A stretch of 64,000 bases of DNA from Aliivibrio sp. EL58. GTDB lineage: Bacteria; Pseudomonadota; Gammaproteobacteria; Enterobacterales; Vibrionaceae. Positions 38,098 through 46,904 of the stretch are shown here, piece after piece. The DNA lies in contig NZ_OMPC01000001.1 in the NCBI RefSeq assembly GCF_900312675.1, positions 541,633-605,632 on the forward strand, written 5' to 3'. Numbering within the stretch: the first letter of the stretch is position 1; every line of letters begins with the position of its first letter. The notes under the pieces are model-generated. The model searched no databases. It saw only the letters and a program-made list of their open reading frames with translations, and was not told the DNA's origin. A program made the translations under genes and the position numbers.

Positions 38098-38268
38098 ATA
38101 ACTCTCACTGTTTTATTATTATTTTTAATAAGCAAGGGTACGATAGCTCGCCCTCTCATTTTTAAAGCTTATAAATTAAAGCTTAAAATAAGATATTTAA
38201 ATAAATTGAAAGTAAGAGATCTATTCCAAATATCAATATAGAAAATGAAATATTAGGCAGCAATATCG

Positions 38269-39174
38269 CTATTTATTCCCTTTAATCCTCGCCACAATAA
38301 AATCAACCGCCGCCTTCACCTTAGGGGTTGAATACGCTAATTTTTGATACAACATATATACCCCAAGTGTTTGGTTTTGTGTGATATTTAATGGCTCATT
38401 AAAGTGTAACTCAATGAGTTCATTACGTTCAAAATAAGGCTGTAAAACCCAGCGGGGCATCATGATTATTCCATCGCCCTTTATCGCTTTATCTGCCAAC
38501 CACTGACCATTATTTGTTGTGAGTAAACTAGGAGCCGAGACGTCTTGCCACTCACCGTTTATTTCACTTAACCAAGGTGTGGGACCGTGCGGCGTTTTGA
38601 AGAACAAGCCTTTGTGATTAGGTAACTCTTTTGTGCTCTTAGGGTGACCATATTGCTTAAGATAAGAGGAAGAAGCAGCAGGAATAAACTGATTATCCAT
38701 AAGATGAATCGCAACCACACGCTCATCTGGAGCAAAACCACCACGAATAGCGATATCTACGTCGTCCCTATCTAACTTAGAGAGTTGATCGTTTAGCTCT
38801 ACATCTAAAACAATATCCGGATAGCGAAGGGTAAATTCATCCAAAATCGGGGCAAGAATACGCTCACCAAAACCCACCATTGAGCTGATTTTAAGCGTGC
38901 CTGTTGGAATGGTTTGGTAATCTTTGACTGCTTTATCGCATTGATCTAATTGCTGAATTAGTGTCGTGACTTGATTGTAGTATTGCAAGCCAACCTCAGT
39001 GAGAGAGACGGTTCGAGTGGTTCGTTTCAATAATTGAGCACCGAGTGACGCCTCTAGATCGGCAATGCGACGCGAGACAGAAGAAGCAGGAACATCAAAC
39101 TTTTTTGCTGCCGCTGAGAAGTTGCCAGCCTCTACTGTTGCGGTAAAATATTTTAACGCACGTAATTGATCCAT
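38269..39174 (-). CDS. LysR-type regulator (divergent from the oxidoreductase gene)
   Basis: 301 aa. Helix-turn-helix FTATVEAGNFSAAAKKFDVPASSVSRRIADLEASLGAQLLKRTTR at about 9-54, then a LysR effector domain of the AaeR/DsdC-like CrgA branch. It is transcribed away from the CurA-like reductase gene with 117 bases between them, the usual arrangement for a regulator and its target. Effector unknown. Confidence 0.87.
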   Translation of the reverse strand: MDQLRALKYFTATVEAGNFSAAAKKFDVPASSVSRRIADLEASLGAQLLKRTTRTVSLTEVGLQYYNQVTTLIQQLDQCDKAVKDYQTIPTGTLKISSMVGFGERILAPILDEFTLRYPDIVLDVELNDQLSKLDRDDVDIAIRGGFAPDERVVAIHLMDNQFIPAASSSYLKQYGHPKSTKELPNHKGLFFKTPHGPTPWLSEINGEWQDVSAPSLLTTNNGQWLADKAIKGDGIIMMPRWVLQPYFERNELIELHFNEPLNITQNQTLGVYMLYQKLAYSTPKVKAAVDFIVARIKGNK

Positions 39175-39291
39175 AATTTCATTATTGCCTTTTTAACAAT
39201 AGACTTTCCTATATTACCCTCTATATCTCATGAAAAACATAAGTAATACTGTAATCACTTGCACAAATACTAACAACAAAAAGGAAATGTT

Positions 39292-40290
39292 ATGAGTCAG
39301 TACACTGAAATTCAATTGAGCCAACGTCCAGATGGAAACCCAATCGGCCCACAGCTGTTTGAGGTGGTAAAAAAAGAGATCCCAATGGCTGGCCCAGGAC
39401 AAATTCTGATCAAGCAAACTTATATGTCTTTAGATCCTGCAATGATGGGTTGGATGAGCCCTGACACCAATAGCTACATTCCGCGTGTCGAGTTAGGTCA
39501 AGTGATGCGCTCAAGCGGTTTTGGTGAAGTCGTAGAATCAAACCATCCTGATTTTGTTGTTGGTGACTCAGTCATGGGCATGATGGGCTGGACAGAATAT
39601 TTAGTAACCAATGGGCAAGGCATTAATAAAGTTCAAGCAGGTGTAAGTGCTGAGATGGCACTGGCCGTGTTCGCACTTCCGGGTTTAACAGCAACACAAG
39701 GCCTGCTTAATATTGCTAAACCACAAGCGGGTGAAACCTTAGTTGTTACTGGCGCAGCAGGCTCTGTTGGTTCAATTGTGGGTCAATTAGCCAAAGCAGA
39801 TGGTTTGCGTGTCATTGGTGTTGTAGGCAGTGATGAAAAAGCCGATTGGATAGTGAATGAATTGGGCTTTGATGGCGCTATCAACTACAAAACAGATGAT
39901 TTAGAAGCAAAATTGGCAGAACTTACGCCAGAGGGTGTTGACGTGTTTTTTGAAAATACAGGTGGCCCAATTCAACACCATATTTTTAATCGTATGAACA
40001 CGCACGGGCGAATCGTTGTATGTGGCATGATAGCGGATTACACCGCAGCAGAGCCAGCACCAGGACCAAACTGGATTAACCTGATTAAGAAACGCGTGAT
40101 GATCCAAGGCTTCGCTATGCCAGATCATCTAGGCAATGTTCCTGCGCTATTAGAAAAGTTAACTCCATATGTGATGCAAGGAAAAGTGAAATACCGAACT
40201 CACCAATTGGATGGCTTAGAAAGCGCAATGTCTGGTTTGAATATGTTCTTTACGGGTGAAAATAAAGGCAAATTGCTCGTTAAACTGTAA
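39292..40290 (+). CDS. NADPH-dependent alkenal/one reductase (CurA/PTGR-like MDR family)
   Basis: 332 aa. Zinc-free medium-chain dehydrogenase: no zinc cysteines or catalytic histidine, NADPH-binding motif GAAGSVGSIVGQLAK near 154 and YMSLDPAMMGWM typical of leukotriene B4 12-hydroxydehydrogenase and E. coli CurA (YncB) relatives. It should reduce the C=C bond of unsaturated ketones or aldehydes in the cytoplasm. AAAGGAAA precedes the start. Probably controlled by the divergent LysR gene; a strong terminator follows. Confidence 0.9.
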   Translation: MSQYTEIQLSQRPDGNPIGPQLFEVVKKEIPMAGPGQILIKQTYMSLDPAMMGWMSPDTNSYIPRVELGQVMRSSGFGEVVESNHPDFVVGDSVMGMMGWTEYLVTNGQGINKVQAGVSAEMALAVFALPGLTATQGLLNIAKPQAGETLVVTGAAGSVGSIVGQLAKADGLRVIGVVGSDEKADWIVNELGFDGAINYKTDDLEAKLAELTPEGVDVFFENTGGPIQHHIFNRMNTHGRIVVCGMIADYTAAEPAPGPNWINLIKKRVMIQGFAMPDHLGNVPALLEKLTPYVMQGKVKYRTHQLDGLESAMSGLNMFFTGENKGKLLVKL

Positions 40291-40314
40291 GACAACCGTT
40301 ATCTTATTTGAATA

Positions 40315-40350
40315 AAAAATCCGAGAGTGATTATGCTCTCGGATTTTTTA
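40315..40350 (+). terminator. Terminator of the CurA-like gene
   Basis: Perfect stem AAAAATCCGAGAG / CTCTCGGATTTTT with an eight-base loop. Confidence 0.88.
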
Positions 40351-40380
40351 TAGCGATATAAACGTAAATATAGAAGAACA

Positions 40381-40432
40381 AGTGATTTTCCTGCGTAATA
40401 AATAGAACACCTAATTGATTACATTGGTATAA
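40381..40432 (+). repeat. Intergenic duplicated element, copy B
   Basis: Matches 33441-33490 at 43 of 50 bases, including the extended -10-like TGGTATAA. Like copy A it begins shortly after a gene terminator and precedes a small gene, here by about 130 bases. Confidence 0.65.
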
Positions 40433-40561
40433 CAAATTGATGTGGTTGAGTTTTCACTATGATTACAAACAACAAAAACCTTACTATTTATAGGGTAAAA
40501 GTCTGGTTTCATCAAATGGAAGTGGTAGCATTATCTTGTATGTTATTTAAGGAACAGAAAA

Positions 40562-40747
40562 ATGGTTACTACCACTCCAACGCGTTTTAAGGTGAAAGTG
40601 AACACACATAAAGGAAGTTCTTATTGGACACTTAGCGGTTCCACAACCATTTTTGAAGATGCGGTTGTATTTACTATGGAATCCATGCCTGACTTCTTTA
40701 GGCAATCACTTAATCAGGATTCTATTGAGTTACTACCTGTTGAGTAA
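40562..40747 (+). CDS. Small hypothetical protein
   Basis: 61 aa. No signal peptide or membrane helix; basic N-terminal half (TRFKVKVNTHKGSSYWTLSG) and acidic C-terminal half. AAGGAACAG upstream gives a good ribosome binding site, and base composition is like neighbouring genes. No family recognised. It lies downstream of duplicated element B, which may supply its promoter. Confidence 0.6.
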   Translation: MVTTTPTRFKVKVNTHKGSSYWTLSGSTTIFEDAVVFTMESMPDFFRQSLNQDSIELLPVE

Positions 40748-40800
40748 AATCGTGTGAATCTAAATTGAATATCAGTAATAACCTTGTTCGTTTTTTCTGA

Positions 40801-41610
40801 TTAATTAAGGGCATTTAGCATCTCAGAACATTGCTTTGGCATAACGGGTGCAGATGCTCTTTTTTTCTTTGGTGTTGGGTTCAATCGCCAGCTTTGCGCC
40901 TCGTGTCCACAACCATCCCCTTCTGGTGGCTCAGCTTGGTTAATACAGCTTTTATCCTCTTTAGGACAATTAAGGCGCACATGCATATGAGCACTGTGTC
41001 CCCACCAAGGACGCACCTTGCGTAACCATTCTGTATTCTTACTTTCTTCTTCACACAGTTTTTCTTTGATTGCAGAGTTAACAAATATACGAGCTACTCT
41101 TTCATCTTTTGCTGCCATTTTAATTAATTCAAAGTGTTCTGGTTGCCAGTATTGCTCTTTAATTGTTGTCGTTGGTTTATCTACCAGACTAATCGAGTAG
41201 GGCTTTTTCAGCTCTTTTTGGGTCAACGGTGTATTTAATAAGCGTAGCCAAATATCAACATCAAGTCCTGTCTGATGGCTGGAATGGCCGTGAGAAAATC
41301 GCCCTCCTTGCGGTAAAGACATATCAGCAATTAACAACTGTTTATTGAGATCCTTTTCTGAAGAGATAGCGAGATCTTGAATAAAATGGATGGTATCTGA
41401 ATGAGCGAAATAACGCTTACGTTCACTGCGAACCACTTGATAACCTTTTCCGCTTAAAGGCAAAGCGTTTGCACCTTCAAGACAACCATTGGCATAACTA
41501 CCAATAGATTCAATTGCTTGATTAGTTGGGGATTGCATTGATTCCCAAGATGTCGCATTTACCGAAAAGCTATAGCAGATAAAATAAAAAGTAATGAGGT
41601 AGTAACGCAT
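40801..41610 (-). CDS. mepA: Penicillin-insensitive murein endopeptidase MepA
   Basis: 269 aa. LAS-type zinc peptidase (family M74) that cuts D-Ala-mDAP cross-links in periplasmic peptidoglycan. Signal peptide to about 19 (SVNA/TSW). Zinc ligands and catalytic residues are visible in GRFSHGHSSHQTGLDVDIW and PWWGHSAHMHVRLNCP. Cysteines pair as in E. coli MepA. Length is normal. AGGAAT lies before the start. Standalone gene; no other cell-wall gene is near. Confidence 0.93.
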   Translation of the reverse strand: MRYYLITFYFICYSFSVNATSWESMQSPTNQAIESIGSYANGCLEGANALPLSGKGYQVVRSERKRYFAHSDTIHFIQDLAISSEKDLNKQLLIADMSLPQGGRFSHGHSSHQTGLDVDIWLRLLNTPLTQKELKKPYSISLVDKPTTTIKEQYWQPEHFELIKMAAKDERVARIFVNSAIKEKLCEEESKNTEWLRKVRPWWGHSAHMHVRLNCPKEDKSCINQAEPPEGDGCGHEAQSWRLNPTPKKKRASAPVMPKQCSEMLNALN

Positions 41611-41966
41611 TGATTTATTCCTAAGCTACATTGTAATTTACAATATATTAACCTAAATAAAGCGAGCATACTCATGGTAATTTCTTTCTTAACTGCTCTT
41701 AGAATTCGTTGAGAAATATATAGCTACATAATTACTAACATATAGTTGATAAGGCCGTTATTTAATATTTATTGGAAATATAGACCTGTAATTAACACTA
41801 ATATTAGTTAATTTTGCTTCAGGTCTCATTCTGAAAAAGAGAACTTTTTAACTCGGCGGTTTGAGACTTGCGTATCAAATGGAGAAGTGACCAGATGATA
41901 TAAAGACCAAAATACACTTACAAAAAGTAGGTGTTAATAATGTCATTATGATTCTGGAGTAGTAGT
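41611..41966. other. Divergent intergenic region with a large interrupted palindrome
   Basis: 356 bases between mepA and the transporter gene. It contains nested inverted repeats: outer AGACCTG (41782-41788) with CAGGTCT (41820-41826) and inner AATTAAC (41790-41796) with GTTAATT (41807-41813). No gene seen. The palindrome lies about 140 bases before the transporter start and may be an operator or leader hairpin. Confidence 0.5.
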
Positions 41967-43481
41967 ATGCAAGACAGTAATGCACGATTTCCCACGATAG
42001 CTAAAATTCTCATTCTTAGACAATTTTTATGGGGTGCCGCCTTTTATGGTGCCTTTGTTCTCTTAACTAAGTTCTTCCTTAATGATCTTAATTACAGTGA
42101 AGCCGACACTATTATGATGATGGGGGCGTTTGGTGCGGTTGGGCCTGTATTTTCAGCAGTTGGTGGTTTTTTAGCGGATAAATTTATTGGTGCGTTTCGT
42201 GCTGTTTATATTGGTTATGCGACCTATTTAGCGGGTTTTTTACTGCTAGGGGTGGGAGCAAGTCAATTGAATATACCAATGAGTATTTTAGCCATCGCTT
42301 TAATTGGCTTTGCTCGAGGTTTATCGGCAACTTGTCCAACAGTACTGTTTGGTAACTCTTATTCAGAGACGAACCGTGAAGCTTTCCAGCAAGGTCTTAC
42401 GGTTAACTATTCAATTAATAACCTTGGATCTTTTTCTGCTAAATACCTTTTTCCTTTTTTAATCACTTATCTGGCATACCAAGGTGTTTTCTTCGTATCG
42501 GCTATCTTAATGGCTCTGAATTTATTGATGTTTTATAAGTATCGTAAAGAGTTGGCAAGTGTAGGTAATGATTTAGATAAAGCGCCATTATCATTAAAAA
42601 CGTGGGCTCTATTTTTTGCGGGCTCTGCAGCAATGCTTGCTTTAATATTCTGGATTTTCTCTAATCTTGATACCGGTAAATACATTCTTTATACATTAGG
42701 TTTTGGGGCTATTGGTTACTTCATTTATGAAATAACAAAAGCAACGCGCGCATTCCAATATAAAATGGTGGCAGTGCTGATCACCGTTTGTATCTTAATC
42801 GTGTTCTATTTCTTTTATGGTCAAATGTTTACCTCGATGAACATGTATGCCATCAATTTAATGGATGATACCTTACTTGGCTTTATTCCAATTCACCCTG
42901 AATCAAATATGGCGTTCAACCCGCTGTGGTGTTTTGTGCTTGGTGGGCCAATGATCCAACTTTACGCATGGTTAGATCGTAAAGGCTACTCACCAACTAT
43001 TCCAACTAAAATTGCAGGCGCATTTATGCTCACGACTATTGCGTTTGGTTTATTGGGGTTCTCGGCAGGTACGATGGGTGAAAATGGTAAAATTTCAGCG
43101 GATTGGATTTTATTTGTTCACTTTTTCCAATCAGGCGCGGAGCTTATCGTTGGAGCACTAGGCGCTGGGTTTATTTTTGAAATGGTGCCACGTTACCTTG
43201 CTGCATTCTCGATTGGATTACGTGCTGTGGCTATCTCATTAAGTGGTATTTTAGCGGCGGTAATAGCAACAAAAATCGCGTTGCCTAAAGATATCGTATT
43301 TACCCCAGAAGTGGTTGAGACGGTATATACCAGTTACTTTTATATGTTAGCGCAAGTGGCGGCATTTATGGCGGTATTGACGTTAGGGTTATCTAAAGTG
43401 ATTCAAAGATTAATCGCTCGTGGAGAAGCGTTAGAAGCCGAAGAAAAAGCTGAAGCAACGATGAAACCAAAAGTGATTTAA
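41967..43481 (+). CDS. POT-like major facilitator transporter
   Basis: 504 aa with about 12-14 hydrophobic segments. The order of motifs (FGAVGPVFSAVGGFLADKFIGAFRAVYIGY after helix 2, and a late FEMVPRYLAAFSIGLRA segment) resembles the proton-dependent oligopeptide transporter family. The ExxER motif on helix 1 of typical POT proteins is replaced (RQFLWGAAFYGAFVLL), so substrate or coupling may differ. The tail is acidic and cytoplasmic. Start at ATG 41967 with a weak GGAG upstream. The substrate is not predictable; di/tripeptides are only one option. Confidence 0.75.
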   Translation: MQDSNARFPTIAKILILRQFLWGAAFYGAFVLLTKFFLNDLNYSEADTIMMMGAFGAVGPVFSAVGGFLADKFIGAFRAVYIGYATYLAGFLLLGVGASQLNIPMSILAIALIGFARGLSATCPTVLFGNSYSETNREAFQQGLTVNYSINNLGSFSAKYLFPFLITYLAYQGVFFVSAILMALNLLMFYKYRKELASVGNDLDKAPLSLKTWALFFAGSAAMLALIFWIFSNLDTGKYILYTLGFGAIGYFIYEITKATRAFQYKMVAVLITVCILIVFYFFYGQMFTSMNMYAINLMDDTLLGFIPIHPESNMAFNPLWCFVLGGPMIQLYAWLDRKGYSPTIPTKIAGAFMLTTIAFGLLGFSAGTMGENGKISADWILFVHFFQSGAELIVGALGAGFIFEMVPRYLAAFSIGLRAVAISLSGILAAVIATKIALPKDIVFTPEVVETVYTSYFYMLAQVAAFMAVLTLGLSKVIQRLIARGEALEAEEKAEATMKPKVI

Positions 43482-43507
43482 TGAACATCAATCTCTAATT
43501 TTTGATA

Positions 43508-43540
43508 AAAGAAAAGGGCTATTATGGCCCTTTTCTTATT
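43508..43540. terminator. Terminator between the convergent transporter and DUF1254 genes
   Basis: Stem GAAAAGGGC / GCCCTTTTC with a short loop, flanked by A and T runs so that it can work in both directions. Confidence 0.8.
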
Positions 43541-43546
43541 TTTCAA

Positions 43547-44668
43547 TTATAAAGAATGAGGTTGTTTAATTTCCTTTGCGTACTTAACAATTTGCTCTTC
43601 TGATTTAGGTTGATACATACGTAAGATCCCTGTCCATCCAGCTTCTACATCAATGTTATTTATTGCTGTATCGCCACAATTAAAGTTTACGGTGTACGAA
43701 CCATCTTTATTGGCTTGTAATTCATCCTTACGACTTGATAACGCAAAGTTCTCAGTATGAACATAGGCATCAGAACCATAGGTTGTAATGGAGAAAAAGC
43801 CTTTTTCTGTTAGCGGTGGAGTGTTGAAAGTCATCGTTTGGCAAACGCCGCTTCGGTCATCAGCAAGTAATACTTTGTAGAAAGCATGTTCGCTTGATAA
43901 ACCACCAAAGCCCATTGATGTTAACCCACGAGCATGAAATAGCTCTACTTGACGATCTTTAAGATTTTGAACGGGTTTAATCGCCTTCTCTTCTGGTGCG
44001 CCCATTGCTTTGGTAAAATCGAGTTTTAGTACATCATCTTCAAGTGATAATCGTACGTTTTCTCTTGTTACCTGATCAAAACCCTTTGGTATATAAAGAT
44101 TATCTGAGTTCGCAGTGCCCTTGATCATATCTTGTTTTTTGTTGCCGTCTTCTATTGCTCTCGGTGTATTTGAGTCCACCTGAGTTCGAGCTATCGTCCA
44201 GACATGTTGGCCAGAGCTGAGCATATCAGGAGTGATAGTAATTTTGTTTTTACCTTCTTCAGCATAAAGAACGGCGATGCTACGATGGTTCTCATCAATG
44301 ACTTGTAATGTTTGGTATGTATCAAGAATTGGAAGCTCAAAAGTTACGCCTCCAGATGTATCCCAAATTGACTTAGAATATAGTGTATCTCTGTTTTGAC
44401 GAACAACGGTTTGCGTATCCATTGTTAGTAGAATGCGATCATGAGTGAAGTGATTAATACCTGACTTTTCTTGTTGCTCAAAGAAGTATTTATCAGACTC
44501 TGCAGCAATAAAATTATCTTTAGTTACTTGAATCGTTCCGCCATTTTCAAGCTGTAGAGCCGTTGGTTGCCCTTTCTTTGGTAAGTTATCACCAAGGTCA
44601 TGAGCTGATACAAAACCTGAAAAAAGACCCGTTGCAAGAATCGCTGAAAGAATAATATTTCGTTTCAT
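43547..44668 (-). CDS. Exported DUF1254/DUF1214 protein
   Basis: 373 aa with signal peptide (1-22, FVSA/HDL). N-terminal DUF1254 part (QTVVRQNRDTLYSKSIWDTSGG...LPILDTYQTLQVIDENH) and C-terminal DUF1214 part (GFFSITTYGSDAYV...SSRKDELQANKDGSYTV...GWTGILRMYQP). The pair is common in secreted or periplasmic proteins of marine bacteria, but no biochemical role is established. GAGGTTT precedes the start. It converges on the POT-like gene and has no obvious partner. Confidence 0.85.
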   Translation of the reverse strand: MKRNIILSAILATGLFSGFVSAHDLGDNLPKKGQPTALQLENGGTIQVTKDNFIAAESDKYFFEQQEKSGINHFTHDRILLTMDTQTVVRQNRDTLYSKSIWDTSGGVTFELPILDTYQTLQVIDENHRSIAVLYAEEGKNKITITPDMLSSGQHVWTIARTQVDSNTPRAIEDGNKKQDMIKGTANSDNLYIPKGFDQVTRENVRLSLEDDVLKLDFTKAMGAPEEKAIKPVQNLKDRQVELFHARGLTSMGFGGLSSEHAFYKVLLADDRSGVCQTMTFNTPPLTEKGFFSITTYGSDAYVHTENFALSSRKDELQANKDGSYTVNFNCGDTAINNIDVEAGWTGILRMYQPKSEEQIVKYAKEIKQPHSL

Positions 44669-44919
44669 AATAAACCTCTAATACGTAAAAATAATTTTTT
44701 GTGACGCCACTGTTTGTGTCGATAGAATAAGGATAGGTATAAATGAATCTCTTTATTGATAAAAGATAAGTTCATTTTTGAGGTTGGTACTGTTTCAGAG
44801 TAATGAGTAGAATAAAACTAGAGGTATGTAACGTTCGTTGGGAGTGTTGAAAACTATTTGGTGGGACGATTAATTAAACTATATCTTAAACACCGAGTGA
44901 GGTATTTGTGCAATTAGAA

Positions 44920-44944
44920 TAAAAGGGCGAATCTCGCCCTTTGA
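44920..44944 (-). terminator. Terminator of the radical SAM gene
   Basis: Perfect 9-bp stem AAAGGGCGA / TCGCCCTTT with a three-base loop, 8 bases beyond the minus-strand stop codon; on the minus strand T residues follow. Confidence 0.78.
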
Positions 44945-44951
44945 TCTACCA

Positions 44952-45833
44952 TTAAAATCGTCCAAGATAAGCTTTACCAATAAGGTCGTTATCTTTCTTT
45001 AGTAAATGGTTGTTAATATGAGGCAATGTGCTTGATTTAATCTCATGTAATGTCCCTTTCATTGATAATAAATTTGAGCCATGCGTGCTATCAATCAACA
45101 AACTGTCATTGTCTAAAGTATCTAATAAAAGTTTCAACTCCTCTAGAACTTCATAAGGGTCGAGCAGTTTGAAATCGCCCTTAGTGACTTGTCTAAACAG
45201 TGCCGTTCCTTCCATTGGAACCGTGGTTAATAAACCCAATAAATATGGATTCATTTGGTTAATTAATTGCGCGGTTTCTAACGCATGACGTTTAGATAGT
45301 TCAGGGCTACCGCCAAGACCAATCATCACCATAGCAACCAGTTTAATGCCAGCACCGACAATGTTTTGACCTGCTGCGAGCATTTCTGCCGAGTTAACCC
45401 CTTTACGAACCGCTTTTAAAACCTCATCAGAGCCCGATTCAACGCCAAGGTAAGTCATGCTTAACCCTGCTTTTTTCAGTTGTTTGAATTCATCTAATGT
45501 TTTATCAAGCGTGCTTTGTGGCCCTGCGTAGGTACTTACATGTGTCAACTTTGGAAAAGCCGAATAAAGTTCCGATAAAATCTCTAACAGCATCTCTGTT
45601 GGTAATGAAATCGCATCACCATCACTTAAGAATACTTTTTCGATTTTATTCCCGAATGCCGCTTTCGCCATACGGATATCTTCTTTTAAGTCCTCAATAG
45701 GACGAACTCTATAACGAACATCTTTGTACATTGAGCAATAGGTACATTTATTGTAAGAACAACCAATCGTACATTGCAAAATATAAGCATCAGCCTCTGG
45801 CGGCGGACGATAAATATCACCTTCGTATCTCAT
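44952..45833 (-). CDS. Radical SAM protein with a CX4CX2C cluster motif
   Basis: 293 aa. Iron-sulfur cysteines lie in ILQCTIGCSYNKCTYCSMY, giving CX4CX2C rather than the canonical CX3CX2C; this variant occurs in a group of YgiQ/Elp3-like radical SAM proteins (COG1032-type). The usual later motifs follow: FLSDGDAI (SAM contact), THVSTYAGP, SMTYLGVESGSDEVL and the KLVAMVMIGLGG strand. There is no B12-binding or TRAM domain. Substrate unknown. GAAGGTAAC precedes the start. It is 80 bases downstream of the crotonase gene on the same strand, so the two may form an operon. Confidence 0.85.
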   Translation of the reverse strand: MRYEGDIYRPPPEADAYILQCTIGCSYNKCTYCSMYKDVRYRVRPIEDLKEDIRMAKAAFGNKIEKVFLSDGDAISLPTEMLLEILSELYSAFPKLTHVSTYAGPQSTLDKTLDEFKQLKKAGLSMTYLGVESGSDEVLKAVRKGVNSAEMLAAGQNIVGAGIKLVAMVMIGLGGSPELSKRHALETAQLINQMNPYLLGLLTTVPMEGTALFRQVTKGDFKLLDPYEVLEELKLLLDTLDNDSLLIDSTHGSNLLSMKGTLHEIKSSTLPHINNHLLKKDNDLIGKAYLGRF

Positions 45834-45913
45834 GAGTTACCTTCACAGTATTATTTTAGTGGTCAACTATAATTAGCCGCCAATACGACGGCTAATAATG
45901 GAGTGATTTAATT

Positions 45914-46726
45914 TTATTTAGACAGTTCAGCCGCCGTATCAACAAAAATACCTTGAATGTCTTTTGCTTCACGCTCTGTTTGTCCGCCATGTTTTAAAAA
46001 TGCAGAGATAATAGCGGCTGTTTTTTGCTCTTTAGCACGTTCTAAAAAGTAACGTAACTCTAACTCTGCACCCGCGTCTTCATCTTTAATTGATGCAGCA
46101 ATGATCTCTTTGTACATCACAATATCACGCACTTCTAATGTACTAATCACACCTAAAGTCATCGCTAAAAAGTTATCCATTTCTGCTTTAGGTACAAATT
46201 GAGTAATGATATTTAAGTTCTCAGCTTGTTGTGCTGTGAAATCGTTACCCAATAGAAGAGCTTGTAATGCTTTGTTTTTGCCCATTCTTCTTGCGAACTG
46301 AACCGCACCTTGGCCGCCAGTAGGAATATTTACGTGAACTTCTGGTTGAGCAAACGCTGCATTCTCAGTGCCGTAAGCAAGGTCACACGCCATAACAAAC
46401 TCATTACCGCCCCCACGAGCCACACCATCAACCAAAGCAACAGACACTTGTTTCATCGCCTTGATGTTCATGATCATGTGGTTGAACTCAATAGACGCTG
46501 CTTGACCGCCTTGCGTGCCGTTAATCACGTTCAGATCAAGATGCGCTAAAAAGAAGGTTTCATGCAGTGATTTAAACACCACTACTTTAGTTTCTCGGTC
46601 ATCTTTTAAAGAAAGTACATATTCATTAATTTCGTTGATTAGATTAATGGTTAATACATTCACTGGTGGGTTGTTGATAGCAACTGTTGCGATACCATTT
46701 TGATTAGTGATTGATAATGTTTTCAT
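45914..46726 (-). CDS. Enoyl-CoA hydratase/isomerase (crotonase) family protein
   Basis: 270 aa. Crotonase fold with the oxyanion-hole region ALVDGVARGGGNEFVMACDLAYG and the following FAQPEVHVNIPTGGQGAVQFARRMG. The first glutamate region of true hydratases (usually E in the first CoA loop) is not clearly present, so the reaction may be something other than hydration. GAGGAAG before the start. The divergent LysR gene begins 178 bases away and probably regulates it. Substrate unknown. Confidence 0.85.
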   Translation of the reverse strand: MKTLSITNQNGIATVAINNPPVNVLTINLINEINEYVLSLKDDRETKVVVFKSLHETFFLAHLDLNVINGTQGGQAASIEFNHMIMNIKAMKQVSVALVDGVARGGGNEFVMACDLAYGTENAAFAQPEVHVNIPTGGQGAVQFARRMGKNKALQALLLGNDFTAQQAENLNIITQFVPKAEMDNFLAMTLGVISTLEVRDIVMYKEIIAASIKDEDAGAELELRYFLERAKEQKTAAIISAFLKHGGQTEREAKDIQGIFVDTAAELSK

Positions 46727-46904
46727 AATGTACTTCCTCTAAATCGCCTATTGGCTAGTTAAATATGGTTACGTTGAAAGGTCATCCTCTCCGTCAGTGA
46801 GATAACTATAAGCAATCCATTAGGTGAGAAAAATACCGTTAATGGCATAAGATTGATGCTAATATTGCACCAATGGTGTTTTTATTTATTCTCGTGAGGC
46901 TCAA

